From: Stramonita haemastoma
Taxonomy: Eukaryota; Mollusca; Gastropoda; Neogastropoda; Muricidae
Direction: 5' to 3'
Length of the DNA stretch: 64,000 bases
Assembly (NCBI GenBank): GCA_030674155.1
Contig: CM060342.1
Location: 29,152,249-29,216,248 of the forward strand
Program-made: the position numbers and the translations under genes
The notes under the pieces: model-generated
Told to the model about the DNA's origin: nothing
Database searches by the model: none
The model's input: only the letters and a program-made list of their open reading frames with translations
Shown: in pieces, positions 40,261-53,696 of the stretch
How the letters are laid out: the number at the start of each line of letters is the position of its first letter
Position numbering within the stretch: the stretch's first letter is position 1

Positions 40261-40781
40261 TTTTTCTTTTTTTTTTTAAACAAATAGCTTGGCCATCATT
40301 CCATTTTTTTTGTGGGACAAATTCTCATTGACTTTATCAAAAACTTTTATCTTTCAGATGGGGATGATTGTTATGAAATGAGATAATGTAAAACATTGTG
40401 TGCTCTTAATTAAGCTTATTTCTACAAGTGTATTTTGAAATGGACTCTTATTCTCTGACAGTTCGTCATTACTTCAGCATACATGCATTTCATCAGTCAT
40501 CTAGGAGACACAGGAAAAAGGACATGCTGGTTGCGGTTTTGTTTGTTTGATTGTAACTGGTGATGTAAGCAGTCTTGAAAACAGCTAAAGTTTGTGTAAT
40601 AGTATATGAAGGCTCCCATAGCAGATTGTTTTGTATGGCAAATGTTTGTTGTAATATATAGAAATGTTTTGATGGTGGTTCTTGTGAAAAAGGTTTTTTC
40701 TTCTTTTTTTTTCCTGGTGTAAATTTTTTTTTTTTTCAAGATTTCTGTACATTTTTGTCAGAGGGGCTATAAACAAAATGA

Positions 40782-40787
40782 AATAAA
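40782..40787 (+). terminator. candidate polyadenylation signal of the SWAP-70 gene
   Basis: AATAAA followed by T/G-rich sequence. It lies 10.7 kb past the stop codon, so an earlier signal (for example among the AATAAA-like motifs near 32230) is equally possible. Confidence 0.25.
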
Positions 40788-41019
40788 CATTTTTATATTT
40801 GAAAATGATTTGCTTTGATTTGAGTGCACATGCCCAGTATTCTGGGTGCCTGTTATCTTTGGTTTTGAGGCTTGATGTGTAATACCATTGGCTTATGAAA
40901 ACTTTTTCAACAAATCATTTCTGTACATAAAAAAACAACCCAAAAGCTATTTAAAGTAGATGAGCAGGGACAGGCTTCATTTGCAACCATCCAGTTTGCT
41001 CCATAACCCCCCCCCCCCC

Positions 41020-41367
41020 ATTTTATTCATTTATTTATTCTTTTATATGAGGATAATGGAATAAGCATTCATGTGCTTTTTTACATCCAGTCCCTTTGTG
41101 TATGCAGTTATGTAAATGTCGTCTGTTCCCACCGGTACACGATGGCCTACTCTTACGAAAAGTGGAACAGGATTTAACATGTGCGCAAGATGTACTGCGT
41201 GCATTTGCACACGGGGCCTCAGTTTATAGTCTCACCTGAAAGACTTTTGGGGAGAGAGGAGTCCATACATATGTTAACTCCAGGAGAAAAATCCCCTCAA
41301 CTGGGAATTGAACCTGGGTCTTCAAATTGCCAGCGCAATGTTCTGACCACTAGGCTATCCCGTCCCC
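41020..41367 (-). repeat. R1-type SINE, near full length
   Basis: Read on the - strand it opens GGGGACGGGATAGCCTAGTG with an A box and a B-box region GGTTCAATTCCC. It runs through the body and ends in the ATAAAAGAATAAATAAAT-type tail. It is the clearest R1 copy in the window. Confidence 0.88.
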
Positions 41368-41394
41368 CAATATTTTGTGGAGGGGAAGGGGGTT

Positions 41395-41432
<38 letters not shown>

Positions 41433-44400
41433 CCCACCTTCCATAGTATGTTCCCCTTCAAAACGGAGCATTTATTTTGTTATTATCGCCACTCACTCAT
41501 ACATGTATAATTCACAGGTAACACTTACACAGAACATTGAGCAGGAATGAATGATTACAATTTGGTAATAATTATTTTTAAAAAAATGACCTTGCTTTAC
41601 AAACGGTGACCTTTTTGCTGGCCACTGTGGTCTGTATTGCAAGTATTGCACCAAAGCAGCTTACACATGCACCGTCACAATTCCTTAGGGGAAAGCGTTC
41701 CCACACATAACACTGGTCTGACTGACAATATGCCTGGTCACCTGTTTAAAGCAAACCGATGTGAATTTTATTTTTATTTTTTTCAACAGGTCTAAGTTCA
41801 GAAACAAAATTCTTAGCATGTATCATTGAAGAATTCTAAACCAATGGTACTGAAAACCCTCTTTCCCATTAAGAAAATAAAAGAAAAGGGGGGTGGGAGA
41901 AATCGGTACAATTACCAGCATGCATCCATGCATGCAGACAGAGACACATATATATATATATATATATATGAAAATATTTACTGTAAATTATCTCCAATAT
42001 TTCCCCCCTAAATTAAAAGGTAATATGGAAGAAAACAACAAACATTATCATTTATGTAAAAAACAAACAAAAAACCCCACACATACTAACTCTGGAGATA
42101 TCGTGTTACACACAACAAAATTGTTTTATTTCTCTTGACATTTTTCACACACTGATCGTTTACTATTATTGCTTAGCACAAAGACAGACATTTTGATATG
42201 AACGCTTAAAGCTAATAACGATTCAAAGGTATTTGGTTAAGTAAAACATAACTGAAAAAAAGACATCCACTGAACTGTAAAACATTTGGGGAAATCTGGA
42301 ACAAATCTGGAATATATTTCACATGCCAAAGCATCAACAACAACAACAAAAAGACCAACAAAAATACCCCACTGAAAACAAGAAAATTGCATACTTGATT
42401 CTTCTGACAACACTGAAATGGGAGAGACTTCCCCCTCTCTTTGCATGCTTTCAGAAAATGAGACATAAAAACTCTCCTACACTCTACACACTCCACCACA
42501 AGAACGGAATGGCAGAAAGAAGAATGTTCATGCATATCTTGTCAAGAAAATTATTGCTGTGGAATTCGAATGGTTTGTGAATGTTATTTGCAGTCTCAGA
42601 ATGTTTGTACACTTGTGGGCTTTTTTGTTTGGGAGAAGGGGGGGGGGGGGGGGGAAGCTCACTGATTGGTCAGTTCAGCTGGCCTTGATTAGGTCTTGAC
42701 AGGACAGACCCTTTACCAAACACAGTGAAGTAAGCTGTGTTCACAAGAATAATGACTTAAAAAAATACCCAACCAACCAAGCAAACAAAAAAACACCCCA
42801 AATCTACCCTGAATGAATGAAGCAAGTGGCCGGAAACTTTAGGGAAATTTTTGTATATTGGTTTTTTTTTGTTTCCTTGGCTCAAGCTCCAAGGTTCACC
42901 ACAGGTGAATGTTTGCATACATGACCTGTTTTTTGGCCCACAATTAAGTAGCCAGATTCTGACTTTAGGGTTTTCTATATTACTCTCTTACGTTTTGTTT
43001 CATAGTAGTTACACTTAGACCAATACCACTGTCCAACTAGATATACGAAAGTTAGCGAAATGTTACATCAGAAGCAAATAACAGAGAAAGATATCCAATG
43101 TTGAACAAGTCTGAAGTCTGAACCCGAGTAAAGCTAAAAACAGGCAGATTCTTATGTGAGTCCTGATCAACCTGACACCGATTCCTACTACACATTCCTG
43201 GTAAGAAATGAATGGCGGTATCCACAGTAAACTGGTAAAGAAGGCAAGAATTCATTACAACAACAGCTTCATGGTTACTGAACTGGTTCGGAGTGAAAAC
43301 AGCCGGAATGTCACACCCTGAGATCTCTTATGGTTGAGATATCCTTTATGTTTAAATTTTACCACTGCCAACATTTTTTCTCCTTTTGCTGTGAAACTCT
43401 ATCAAAGCTTCTAGAAAAGTGCTTCAATGCTTGCTTTGTTCACTGTCAGATCCCCCACCCTGCCATGAAGAGTTACAAGATAAGACCTATGGCTTATAGC
43501 TTTACAGTTTTCAAAACTATTCTGCTGCTATCACAAACACATTTGACCAATTCACCTTCAAAAATGCGAAATAAACGAAAATTCTGTGGTGAAAATCAAT
43601 ACGCATTCACTGGAAAAATCAAGAAAATTCTTCACTACTCGAAACTGACAGCTCTTGACGAAAGATTGTTGTTATTGTGAAGGTTCATTTGGAAAGGCCT
43701 AACACTGGGATCATAATGGTCTAATAAAATAAAACTGACCTCAGCTATCCTATTACCCTAAAAAGAATTTTTCTTTCAGTGGAAATAGTCAAAATAGGAG
43801 TACCTGGCTCAGTTTAAAAGAATTTTGTTACGATGACAAGGCCTGAATTCATATACCTAAATAGCTCTGGTAAAGTATCATCCCCCCCTCCCCCCTCGTT
43901 TACATTTTATTTTTTAAAAAAACAACCCTGTAGATATATTCAAAATCTCTTTTTTCATCTGTAGATTTTTGGGGGGAATTAAAACAACATATTATTAAAA
44001 GCTACATAAAGAATGAACAATGAAACATTTAAATGTTTAAAAAAAAAAATCATAAAACATGCTTAAAACTGTTCATATCTTCTTCTATTGATCTTTAACT
44101 AGACCTTCGAAAACCACTCTTTAGTTGAAAGCAAGAGGCAGTCGCATATATAAATGATGTAATGCCTGAAAAAAAAAACATTTGAAAGTTCACAGAATCA
44201 AAGTCAAACTCTGCTCTACCATAACAAAGTCTTGGAGAGAAATCAAAACAAAGATACATTTCCCTCGCTCTGATCGCTCGCATCCACACTACATGTACAC
44301 ACTATTATCACACCCACATGTATGCTCACTCTATTATTGTACCTATAGATCAAACGCGCGCACACACACACGCACACACCTAATTCTCTTCTCCCAATCC

Positions 44401-45114
44401 CACAGCAGACACATTGTTCTTCACCACTGACTGCATTTGTTCGTTCATTCCTCAGGTGATGTCAGCTGACAGACATGTCACACAGTCAAGTCCAGCACCA
44501 TTTCCGAAGCGCCACAAAGGAGGACACTCAAGCATATCACCGAATCTCATTAACGCATTGACACTCCTCCCCCCATCCCCCCCAATTTTTGTTTTCACTT
44601 CACTTGACTGTTCAGCTGCTTTCATGACACAAGCTGCTCTCTCCACTTGCACCTTTTTCTTCATACATTCAACATGTCACACACATACAACAAAAAAACA
44701 ACAACAAAAACCAGTGTAACGCTCAACCTGTTCACTCTATGAAAACTTGCACCAACAGGACTGGAAGATATGAATCTATACTGTTCCTTATGATCTGATT
44801 ATGACTGCGACAGCCATTATTACTGTTCTGCTAACTGCAGTTGCATACAAGTGGTCACATTTTGGAAAGGCCCTGCTGAACGGTAATCAACTAAAAGACA
44901 CTTTCTCTATCCACAAACTTAAGAGAGAGGGGAAAAAAAGAAGAAATTTGTCAGAGGATCACTGAACACATTTGAGTCTATGGGTACAATACATTACTTA
45001 AGAACTTGCACTAGTGTGTTATCTGAGGTGTTGAGTTGTAAACCAATCTAGATTGAGTTGGTTGTTCCATATTTTCAGATTAAGTGCCATTAAATTACTT
45101 TTTTTCTTCCTCTT

Positions 45115-45470
45115 CTCCTCGGATAGAACTGTGAAGTTCCCCAATGGTGAGATTTTACATATGTGACTGCTTTTGCCCACCATGAAGGTAGCCGCATTCC
45201 AACTTCAGGGCTTATGCTGGTTATGTTTGTGTTTCCATAACCCATCGAACACTTTCAACATGCATATTTGATCTTCTGCATGTGTTAGATACACAAAGGG
45301 AATCAAGGCACTGGCAGGTCTGCACTTGAAATTGACCTGGGAGATTGTAAAAATCACCACCCTTAATTCACTAGACGCCAGTGAGATTCAAACCCACGAC
45401 TTCACAGACCCATGCGATTGAAGTAGAATGGTGTTAACCACTTGGCTGTAAAATTACCTTCCATATATAC
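45115..45470 (-). repeat. R3-type SINE, near full length
   Basis: In reverse: tail CCTCGGATAGAACTGTGAAG and CCCCAATGGTGAGA, body GTTTGTGTTTCCATAACCC and GGCAGGTCTGCACTTGAA, head GATTCAAACCCACGACTTC and TGTTAACCACTTGGCTG. Confidence 0.82.
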
Positions 45471-46023
45471 ACACACACTTACTTGCACGTACACATACAC
45501 ACCAACCACAGACTAACTTAACTAGTACAAGCACACACCCAATCCATATTGCCATGGTAATCTCACAAGTAACATCAGCAATTCACAACTCAGTGCCTAG
45601 TAGTCTGCATCGTGTCTGTTCAGAGATGTACAGAAAGTGCATAATAGCTGTGTGTGCATACATACTTCACAGCCAAATGGGTGGAAAAACTGCAAGTTCT
45701 CCCAAATTATTACACACAACCACACGCACGCACGCACGTGCACACACACACACACACACCAGAAAAACCTCTCACAGTCACTACAGTGTTGGGAACTGCA
45801 GACATTTGAAGCTTTCATCACCAGTCTTCTCCACATGCATACCAAGCCTTCAAGGTGCCAGAGACAGAAAAACAGACAGAGAGCAAAACACACACAAGAA
45901 AAATCAACACTCAAGAAAATCAGTCAGCAATGTGTGCTTTGCATTCCAAAACGACAGCTGCACATTTTTAACACCAACAAAACCCATTTGAAGCCTGAAA
46001 ATGATTTATGTGTGTGTGTGTGT

Positions 46024-46076
<53 letters not shown>

Positions 46077-47925
46077 GTGTGTGTTGTGTGTGTCGTGTGT
46101 GTGTCTGTGTGTTGTGTCTCTGTGTGTGTGTGCTTGTTGTGTGTGTGTCCAACAATCAAATATGAACTGAAAGTTCTTGTCATGAAATACACACTCCTGT
46201 ACAGCTCCGTGTTTGAATGAACACATTTCCACCGAACACGCGTACATAAAACCACCCACATCACCAAGTGTCACCAGAACACCATCTTTCACTCTCCACA
46301 GTAGTTTTACATCTCTGTTGTATACAGCAGGCGAACTGTGTCTATACACACCACACGCACGAGGCAACCTCCACAAGCTCCCATCCCACTAAGAAGGGTT
46401 GGTAGTTGTTGACCAAATACACAGGTTTATATATATGTTTTCACTTGTCAAGAAAAAAAGCACCGCACAAGTTAAGTCCGTCTGAAGCAACGTGTTTTCT
46501 GTAGTTCAAGCACAACTCGGAATATCACACCACATCCATGACACTTTCTCTGCACTGCACCTCTACTACAGAGGGCTGGGTATGGGAGTCCACTTCTTTC
46601 CTTCCTGCTGCTCAGTTACACAGCTTCATCCTATATTCACAGCGTATATTGTATAGATGACGTTTGGAAAAAAAAAAAAAAAAAAAAAAAATTTTCGGTT
46701 TTCTTTGCATGCGCTTTGAGCTGGGGAGGGGAAAATGAGACCACAAGGAACTTGAGACATTTAAAAAAAAAAAAAAAGAAAAAAAAGAAGAGAAAAACGA
46801 ACCCAAACTGAACATTTACGGGAAAAAATACAGTTAAAATTGTGTGAGACAAATGGTATGGACTTCAGCATTGATCAGGAATAAGGATTAATTTGGGATG
46901 GTTCAGAAAAGAAGGAGGGTTCTACTAAACACACTGACAACTGTTCTTTCCATAGCAGGACTGACTGGCTGCCTTACCCTACACCAAACCTGGCTGACTA
47001 CACACCTGAAAGCCCTACCCACACTGTGGGTTGTAGCCTCCATCACTGCCATCTATCCCTTGGTATCAAGCTGCCTTCCACTGCCTTTCTCCTTCCTAAC
47101 TACAACCACCAGAAACTGATGACGGTAATCTCATAATTCACTTTCCTAATGGGCGTACCCAACCAAGACTTATACATGCAACAGAATCAATCACAGATGT
47201 GGTTGTTACATCTACTGATTGTTTATACTTCACAAAATGGAAAAAAAAAACAAAACTCAAAAGTATAAAAAGGAGCATGATAAGAGAATACTAGAACATA
47301 GGTTCAGAAGTTTGTCAGTCATACAGATATCTTGCTGTAACTTCAAAAACTCCCCCCCCCCCCTCCCCCCCCAAAAAAAACAAGACGATATGTTGCAACA
47401 AATGCACACAGATTTCACAGCAGAATCACCTGTAAGGAGATCATTTTCAAATGCAGCTTTTCACATGCAAGAAGCAGAAGCTTGGCACAAACACACACAC
47501 ACACACAAAGCACTCATGAGCACAGAATAATGAAAGAAACCAACAACAACAACAACAAAAAAGTTGCATCAAACTCAGCTGAGGCGATTCCAAGATGGCG
47601 ACGACGACGATGATCAGCAAAATCGGCAGGCAGGCAGGCAGGCAGGCAGATGAAAGGCATGCCGATGACTTGAGAAACAAGTGCTGTTCAGCTGAAAGCA
47701 CAACGATCCACACTAACGCACGCAGCCACGTAAATGCTGATGGTGTCATGGCCACTCTTTTTCCCTCAAACACACTAAACCAGCGCTCAAACCAAAAGTA
47801 AAAAAAAAAATTCGATAAAACAAAAAAAAAAAAAAAACCTTTTGAAACACAGAAGCCAGACTTTGAAGAGAGGTGACTGTGAAGACAGCTTGCAAATGTA
47901 GGCTGGAAAGGAAGACATCCACACT

Positions 47926-47931
47926 TTTATT
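47926..47931 (-). terminator. candidate polyadenylation signal of the cytospin gene
   Basis: AATAAA on the - strand about 210 bases after the stop codon. Weak evidence, because later signals also exist. Confidence 0.3.
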
Positions 47932-48137
47932 TTCCGAAAAACTTAGGGCAAGTCAAGTAAGTCAAAGTCGAGATCTTCTCAGTTCTGCTGGTGGTCCTCA
48001 CAGGCCGATGACGACGATGATGACGACCAACACACTCACTCTCCTCTCTCTCACTCACGCAGTCAGTCAGGGCAGAGAGGCGGCATCCCAGGTCACGCTG
48101 CCCTCCAGACACACAGCCCGACACAGCAGGGAGGGAG

Positions 48138-48272
48138 CTAAGAGGAGGAGGGGGAGGGGGAGGATCCTGTGGGCTGCTTGATGTCCACCTCGAAGTGTTT
48201 GTAGATGCTGGTGACGTAGGTCATCACCGCCTGCCAGTCAGGTCGCTCCATGGCCACCATGTCGTTCAGGTT
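48138..48272 (-). CDS. SPECC1L: cytospin last exon (end of CH domain, stop)
   Basis: Acceptor CTGCGCAG. Encodes [20 protein letters not shown] and then [13 protein letters not shown], the last CH-domain helices. An extra tail [11 protein letters not shown] precedes TAG; vertebrate cytospins stop soon after IYKYFE, so the Ser/Pro tail is an extension of this lineage. Phase 0. Confidence 0.93.
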   Translation of the reverse strand, partial: NLNDMVAMERPDWQAVMTYVTSIYKHFEVDIKQPTGSSPSPSSS

Positions 48273-48399
48273 CTGCGCAGAGACACACAGCATACAGGGG
48301 CAGGGTTACAGTGGATACAGCGATTCAATGCATACAGCGGTTCAATGCATACAGCGTTACAATACATACAGCGTTACAATGCATACAGAGGAGTGTTAC

Positions 48400-48473
<74 letters not shown>

Positions 48474-51400
48474 AGGATGAGAACTACAGCACTTATAAAC
48501 CTTCTATCTGCCATTCTTTTCTTTTCAAACCTTCTATCTACCATTCTTTTCTTTATATATTATTTTTTTTTTCATGATCATTTTTTGCTGTAAAGGAGAA
48601 AAAAATCCTCTGAAGTCAAAGTTTAGCTGCCTACATGGTGCAGCAGCATTTGAAAATAGCCGCTCACACAAACTTCTCGACCTATGTGTACTTGCATTGG
48701 GGTCTCACAGTGACTCCTAGGTATGAGTGACTGAGTAAGAGTGTATATTCTGGGTGAGTGACCCCCAGAGTGTTAAGCTGGGAAACGCCCAACAACCCAC
48801 AGCCTCAGACATACTCACCAGACTGGAAGGGATGCCCACTTTCTCAGCTGCTGTGAAAGCCATGGTGAAATTCCTCCGCTGCACACACACAGTCCACAAA
48901 AAGTACTGGATTATTTAGTGTTGGCCGCCGCTGTGGCCTAGTGGTTAGGGCGTTGTCTCGTAATCTAAAGGTTGCGGGTTCGATCCCAGCTATTCCGCTA
49001 TGGCGTTGTGCCCTTGGAAAAGGCACTTTACGGCTATTTTCTCACCCCACCCAGGTGTAAAAGGGGTACCAACCTTGTGTTGGGGGTTAACCCTGCGATA
49101 GACTGGCGTCCTATCCAGGGGGGAGTCTATGACTCTCAGTCGCTTAACGCCACAGAAACCGGGATAAGCACCGGCCTGATGAGCCTTATGGCTCGGGACA
49201 GACTTTAACTTTTTAACTATTTAGTGTTGCCACTACCATCTATTTGGCCAACATTCAAATACTGAGGTGTTTTATCGTTAATTTATACAAATTCAAGTGC
49301 TGAGTATACTTCCAGCAAGTCTGATATTAATTGCTAATTTTCTTTTTAAAAGAAGGAAGTGATTATTATTATGTCATTCACAATCTTCGATCTGCCAGAA
49401 GCACTTATAAAAACTCCTCTTCCATAAAATTTGCCTGAACTTAATGTTTTCCCCCTCAAAAGTAACACATTAAAAGTCACATTTCAAAATATTTTTTAAA
49501 AATAACAATACATTGAAATGATAGATAATAAAATTTAGTAAAGTGGTTCATTCAATCAGAAAATAAAGCAAAGTTTCTATCGTAACTTGCCAAACACAGC
49601 AAAGGGAAAAAACGTCTACAGATCTTTATGTTAACTTATACCAGCCATCATTTCTCAGCTGGATGAAAGACTGAGAGAGAGAGAGAGAGATTTTCTTTGT
49701 TGTCTATTGGGCTGGTGTCAGGGTTTTGCTTTTGCTTGTTTGGGTTTTCTGTTTTCTTTGTTTGTTTGTACATTTATTCGCTGTCTCATTTTTTGGTCGA
49801 TTGGTTTGTGAGAATAACACAAAGTCTTTGCAGAAAATAAGTTTTTTTCTGTTAAAATATAAAACCACACATATAAACTCATAGACACACACACACACAC
49901 ACACCACACACTAATCACTCCTGCCTAAATAAAAGAAAAACACACACACACACACACAAAACCCTCACCAAAATCCCAGCACAACCATCATTAACCACTT
50001 TACAGCCCAACTCATGTACCACACATCTCAAACATTCCACCAGCTTAACTAAAAACCGTCCTTCTTCCTAAACTTGATGCAGGACAGGACAGGACAGGAC
50101 AGGCAGACAGACAGACAGCAGACCCCCCCATCTCCCTCCCCCAGTGTTGTGGTGAATGACCGCACCTTGTCTTCTGAGGACAGCGTGTTGTAGGGCACTT
50201 TCTCTGGCAGGTAGCTGTGCATGAGGGCACAGAAGGCCAGCCCGTCATTCCAGCTACTGCTGAAGTTGGTGATGTCCACTCCCTGTCACACACACACACA
50301 CAACACAGCACAGTACAGTAGCCATCATTGTCACATCTATTCGATGGACGTTCTACTTTTGATGTTTTGTTTGTTTGTTTGGAATTTTGTGGGATAAAAT
50401 AACGATATCAAGTATTATTAAGTATTATTGTAAAATGTTCAAAATTGCATACACATGGGCCTGGATGTAAAATAATATCTAAAAAAGCATAGGGGCGTTT
50501 TTTTCTATTATCCTCGAAATAAAAGATTTTTATTTAAAAAAAATCATTGTCACATCTCCTGCTATACAGCAACAGTTCAGTACATGTGCTCTAACATCTC
50601 CTCTCCCTCGCTGCTTTACTTTCCTGCCCTGACCCTACAGAGGGCATGTTCCCATTTACAGCTGGGTGAATTGGAGACACTGTAATCAAGACATGCACTC
50701 TTTTATTTTCATAATAAAACTACAATAAAACAAGCTCCACTTGTGTCCGGATTCAAATAAACTGAGGCTGTGATCTTCAGAAGCTGACACAGTGAGCAGT
50801 GACAGAACACAGTGCATCATAACTTTTATGTGTTTTCACCTATCTTCTTTCCCCTGTGGCAATGCCGGGGGTCTGTCAGTATAAATAGCATCCCCATATT
50901 CTGGAAATTCTGTGCAAGAAATTTTCTCTTTTCTTTCACTCTCTCTGTTTCTCTCTTGTTCCTTTTCTTCTTGTCACCCCCTTTTCGTCTATTTTCAGCC
51001 TTCTTGATTCATTCTCCTGCCTTTTTTCAAGAAAGGCTTAAATGATATTCTCTTTTGCCAAAGTCGGACGCACTGGGCCTGATTTGCAACACGACTCATT
51101 TTTGCTCATGTAACAACAATAGTGCCTGTTTGAGTGTTCAATGAAGAAAAAGAAGAAGAAGAAGAAGAAGAAGAAGAAGAAGAAGAAGAAGAAGAAGAAG
51201 AAGCCCTTCTTGAAGAGCTATAACCTAACTCCATCAATGTTTTTCCTCTGTTCCTTGGCTTGAGCTCCAAGATTCACCAATGGTTAGATTTTTGCATATG
51301 TCACTGTTTGTTCCCGCTACCATTTAGGTAGCTGCATTCCAACTTCAGGGATGCTGTCTAATCATGACCCCTGTTTGCATGCATATTTTATTTTTTTTAA

Positions 51401-53653
51401 TTTGTCAACTGTTCTTATCAGCACAAAATGGCCTACTCTTCCATAAGATGAAACAGGTTTTTAACGCGTGGTCGAAATATCCTGCATGCATTCGCACATA
51501 GGGTCTTGGTTAAGTCTCATGCAAAGGACTTTGACTTAAAAAAAATTTTCTAGAACTTTGACATTGTTCTTTTTTTTTTTTTTTTTTTTTTGGAGGGGGG
51601 GTAAAAACCAGGACAAAAAGGGGAGGCTGGGAATGGAACCCAGAGCCTCACAGTTTACGTGTTAGCAGACGTACATCTTACCCATGCTGCCATCTTCGTT
51701 CTTCCTCCATACATAATATCAAGACAGAAATCACCACCAACATAGTCAATGACAGGAAGAGATGGCAGATAGCAAAGAGGACAGTCAAGAGACTGCCAGA
51801 CAGAAGAAAAATGCAGGTTGGATCCAGTTTGTTCTGTGCTTTTGTATGTTTGTTAGAAGCAGAAAGCCTTGGGTGGACGTACGTTATAGGAGATAGTTTT
51901 CTGCTGGCACCACTTGAGGAGGGCGTTGCGTTTGGATCCCCCCATCTGCTTGGCCAGGGATGACAGGGGTCCTTGCCTGTGCCCGTGCTGTCTTTGCGGT
52001 CTATATCACTGCCATCACAACACACACACACACACACACTGCATGTTAGTCTTGGTGTAGTATGTATACACATACACATATCAAAAACCGCCTGGGCTAT
52101 GTTAGGCGTGTACTCGTAATCTAAAGTCGCATCCCACTATCTGCATGGTTGTGCCTTGGAAAAGGCACTTTTCGGATATATTTCTCACCCCACCCAGGTT
52201 AAAAGCGGTACCACACCTGTGTTGGGTCTTGCGATAGACTGGTCCTATCCAGGGAGTCTATGACTCTCAGTCCTTAACGCCACAGAAACCGGGATAAGCA
52301 CCGGCTGATGAGCTTATGCTGACAACTTTACACATATCACTGCCATCAACAACAACAAACACACTGCATGTTAGTCTTAGTGTAGTATGCATACACAGAG
52401 ACATATCACTGCCATCACCACAAATACACAAACACACTGCATGTTAGTCTTGGTGTAGTATGCATACACAGAGACATAATTATCAAAAATAACACTGACT
52501 TCATTTAAAGTTTACTAAAATTGCAGTGCCATCCCCCTCCCCCCATTTTTTTTTTTTTTTACAGATAAATTTTCCAGTCTGCATGTGTATTTGTTTTCCT
52601 ATGAGAGTGGCTTCTTTTTTAACATCACAATTTTGCCTGGGACAACTCTTGTTGCCATGGGCTGTCTCTCTCTCTCTCTCTCTCTGCCATGGGTTCTCTC
52701 TCTCTCTCTCTTTCTCTCTCTCCTCTCCCCCCCCCCTCTCCCCCCTCTCTCTCTCTCTCTCCCACCCTCTCTCTCTCCCTCCCCTCTCTCTCTCCCCCCC
52801 TCTCTCCCTCCCCTCTCTCCCTCCCCTCTCTCCCTCCCCCCCCTTCCCTCCCTCCCCCCCACCCCCACATACCAGATAGCGCTGTTTCTCCTGGAGTTGC
52901 CCCTCTCCTTGAGGATGGAGGAGATCTGGGGGGCCACTTTGCTGCTGCTGCTGCTGGTGGCGGCAGCAGAGGACGCGGCAGAGGCCTCAGCCTCAGGCCT
53001 GGCTGCCTTGCCACTGCTGCCGCTGCCGGGAGTCTCCACCACAGGGGCCAGGCCCGACCCAGACAGCCGTGGCTGCAGCGACAGTTTGCCGTCTCCCCCA
53101 GACTTCTCCGCGGCGCTCAGGCTGCCGCGGAACTCTTTGGTGGGGGAGGAGGGGCTGGACGGCGTGGGTGGGGAGGTGGGAGACTTGAGCATTTCCTGGG
53201 AGGACAGACAATGCGCAACATTAACACAGCTGTCAGTCATTTCCCCCCCCCACTTTCTGCTCAGACTCTCAGCGGCTAAATTATTTCATCCCATCTAATG
53301 GGGCCAGCTGGTGCTAATTTATAGCAGGAACTGACCACACATGGACACTGGTACAAGCAAGGAGTGCTCTAAATTTAGTACTCTTTGAGTGATTTTTGCT
53401 GAATTTGTGCACTGTGAACACAGGCCTCAGGTTTTCAGGAGTCTTGGCAAGTTTGACATCAACTATGTGAAATATATCAGCAAATTGATTTATGATGTTC
53501 ACTGGTTACCTGCACACGTTGTTCTCCGCTAATATTTTCTCAAGCTAATAATGCTCTGATTAAAAAAAAACAACAACAAAAAAACCTCTCTTTGGAATAT
53601 TAATTTACGGAGGCTTCATATTAGAGTCTTATAAATAGCAACATTTAAATCAA

Positions 53654-53696
<43 letters not shown>

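Larger units (their letters stand above)
41471..48137 (-). other. 3' flank or 3' UTR side of the cytospin gene
   Basis: Comparatively poor in microsatellites. It contains a SINE tail (about 42872-42975), an R3-type SINE (45115-45470), (GT)n (46009-46148), poly-G (about 42639-42654) and A-runs. No convincing gene. Possible AATAAA signals on the - strand are at 47926-47931 and 41471-41476. Confidence 0.45.

Noticed and set aside
43330..43680. 116-codon + strand frame in the 3' flank of cytospin
   Set aside because: No recognisable domain and composition like the surrounding AT-rich sequence.
48930..49000. Possible tRNA gene
   Set aside because: Good A and B boxes, but the sequence continues into a SINE body with target duplications, and the cloverleaf arms are not fully paired. 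It is a SINE head.
52585..53298. 237-codon + strand frame opposite the cytospin linker exon
   Set aside because: It is the antisense shadow of a (CT)n tract and of a real - strand exon supported by splice sites and phase.
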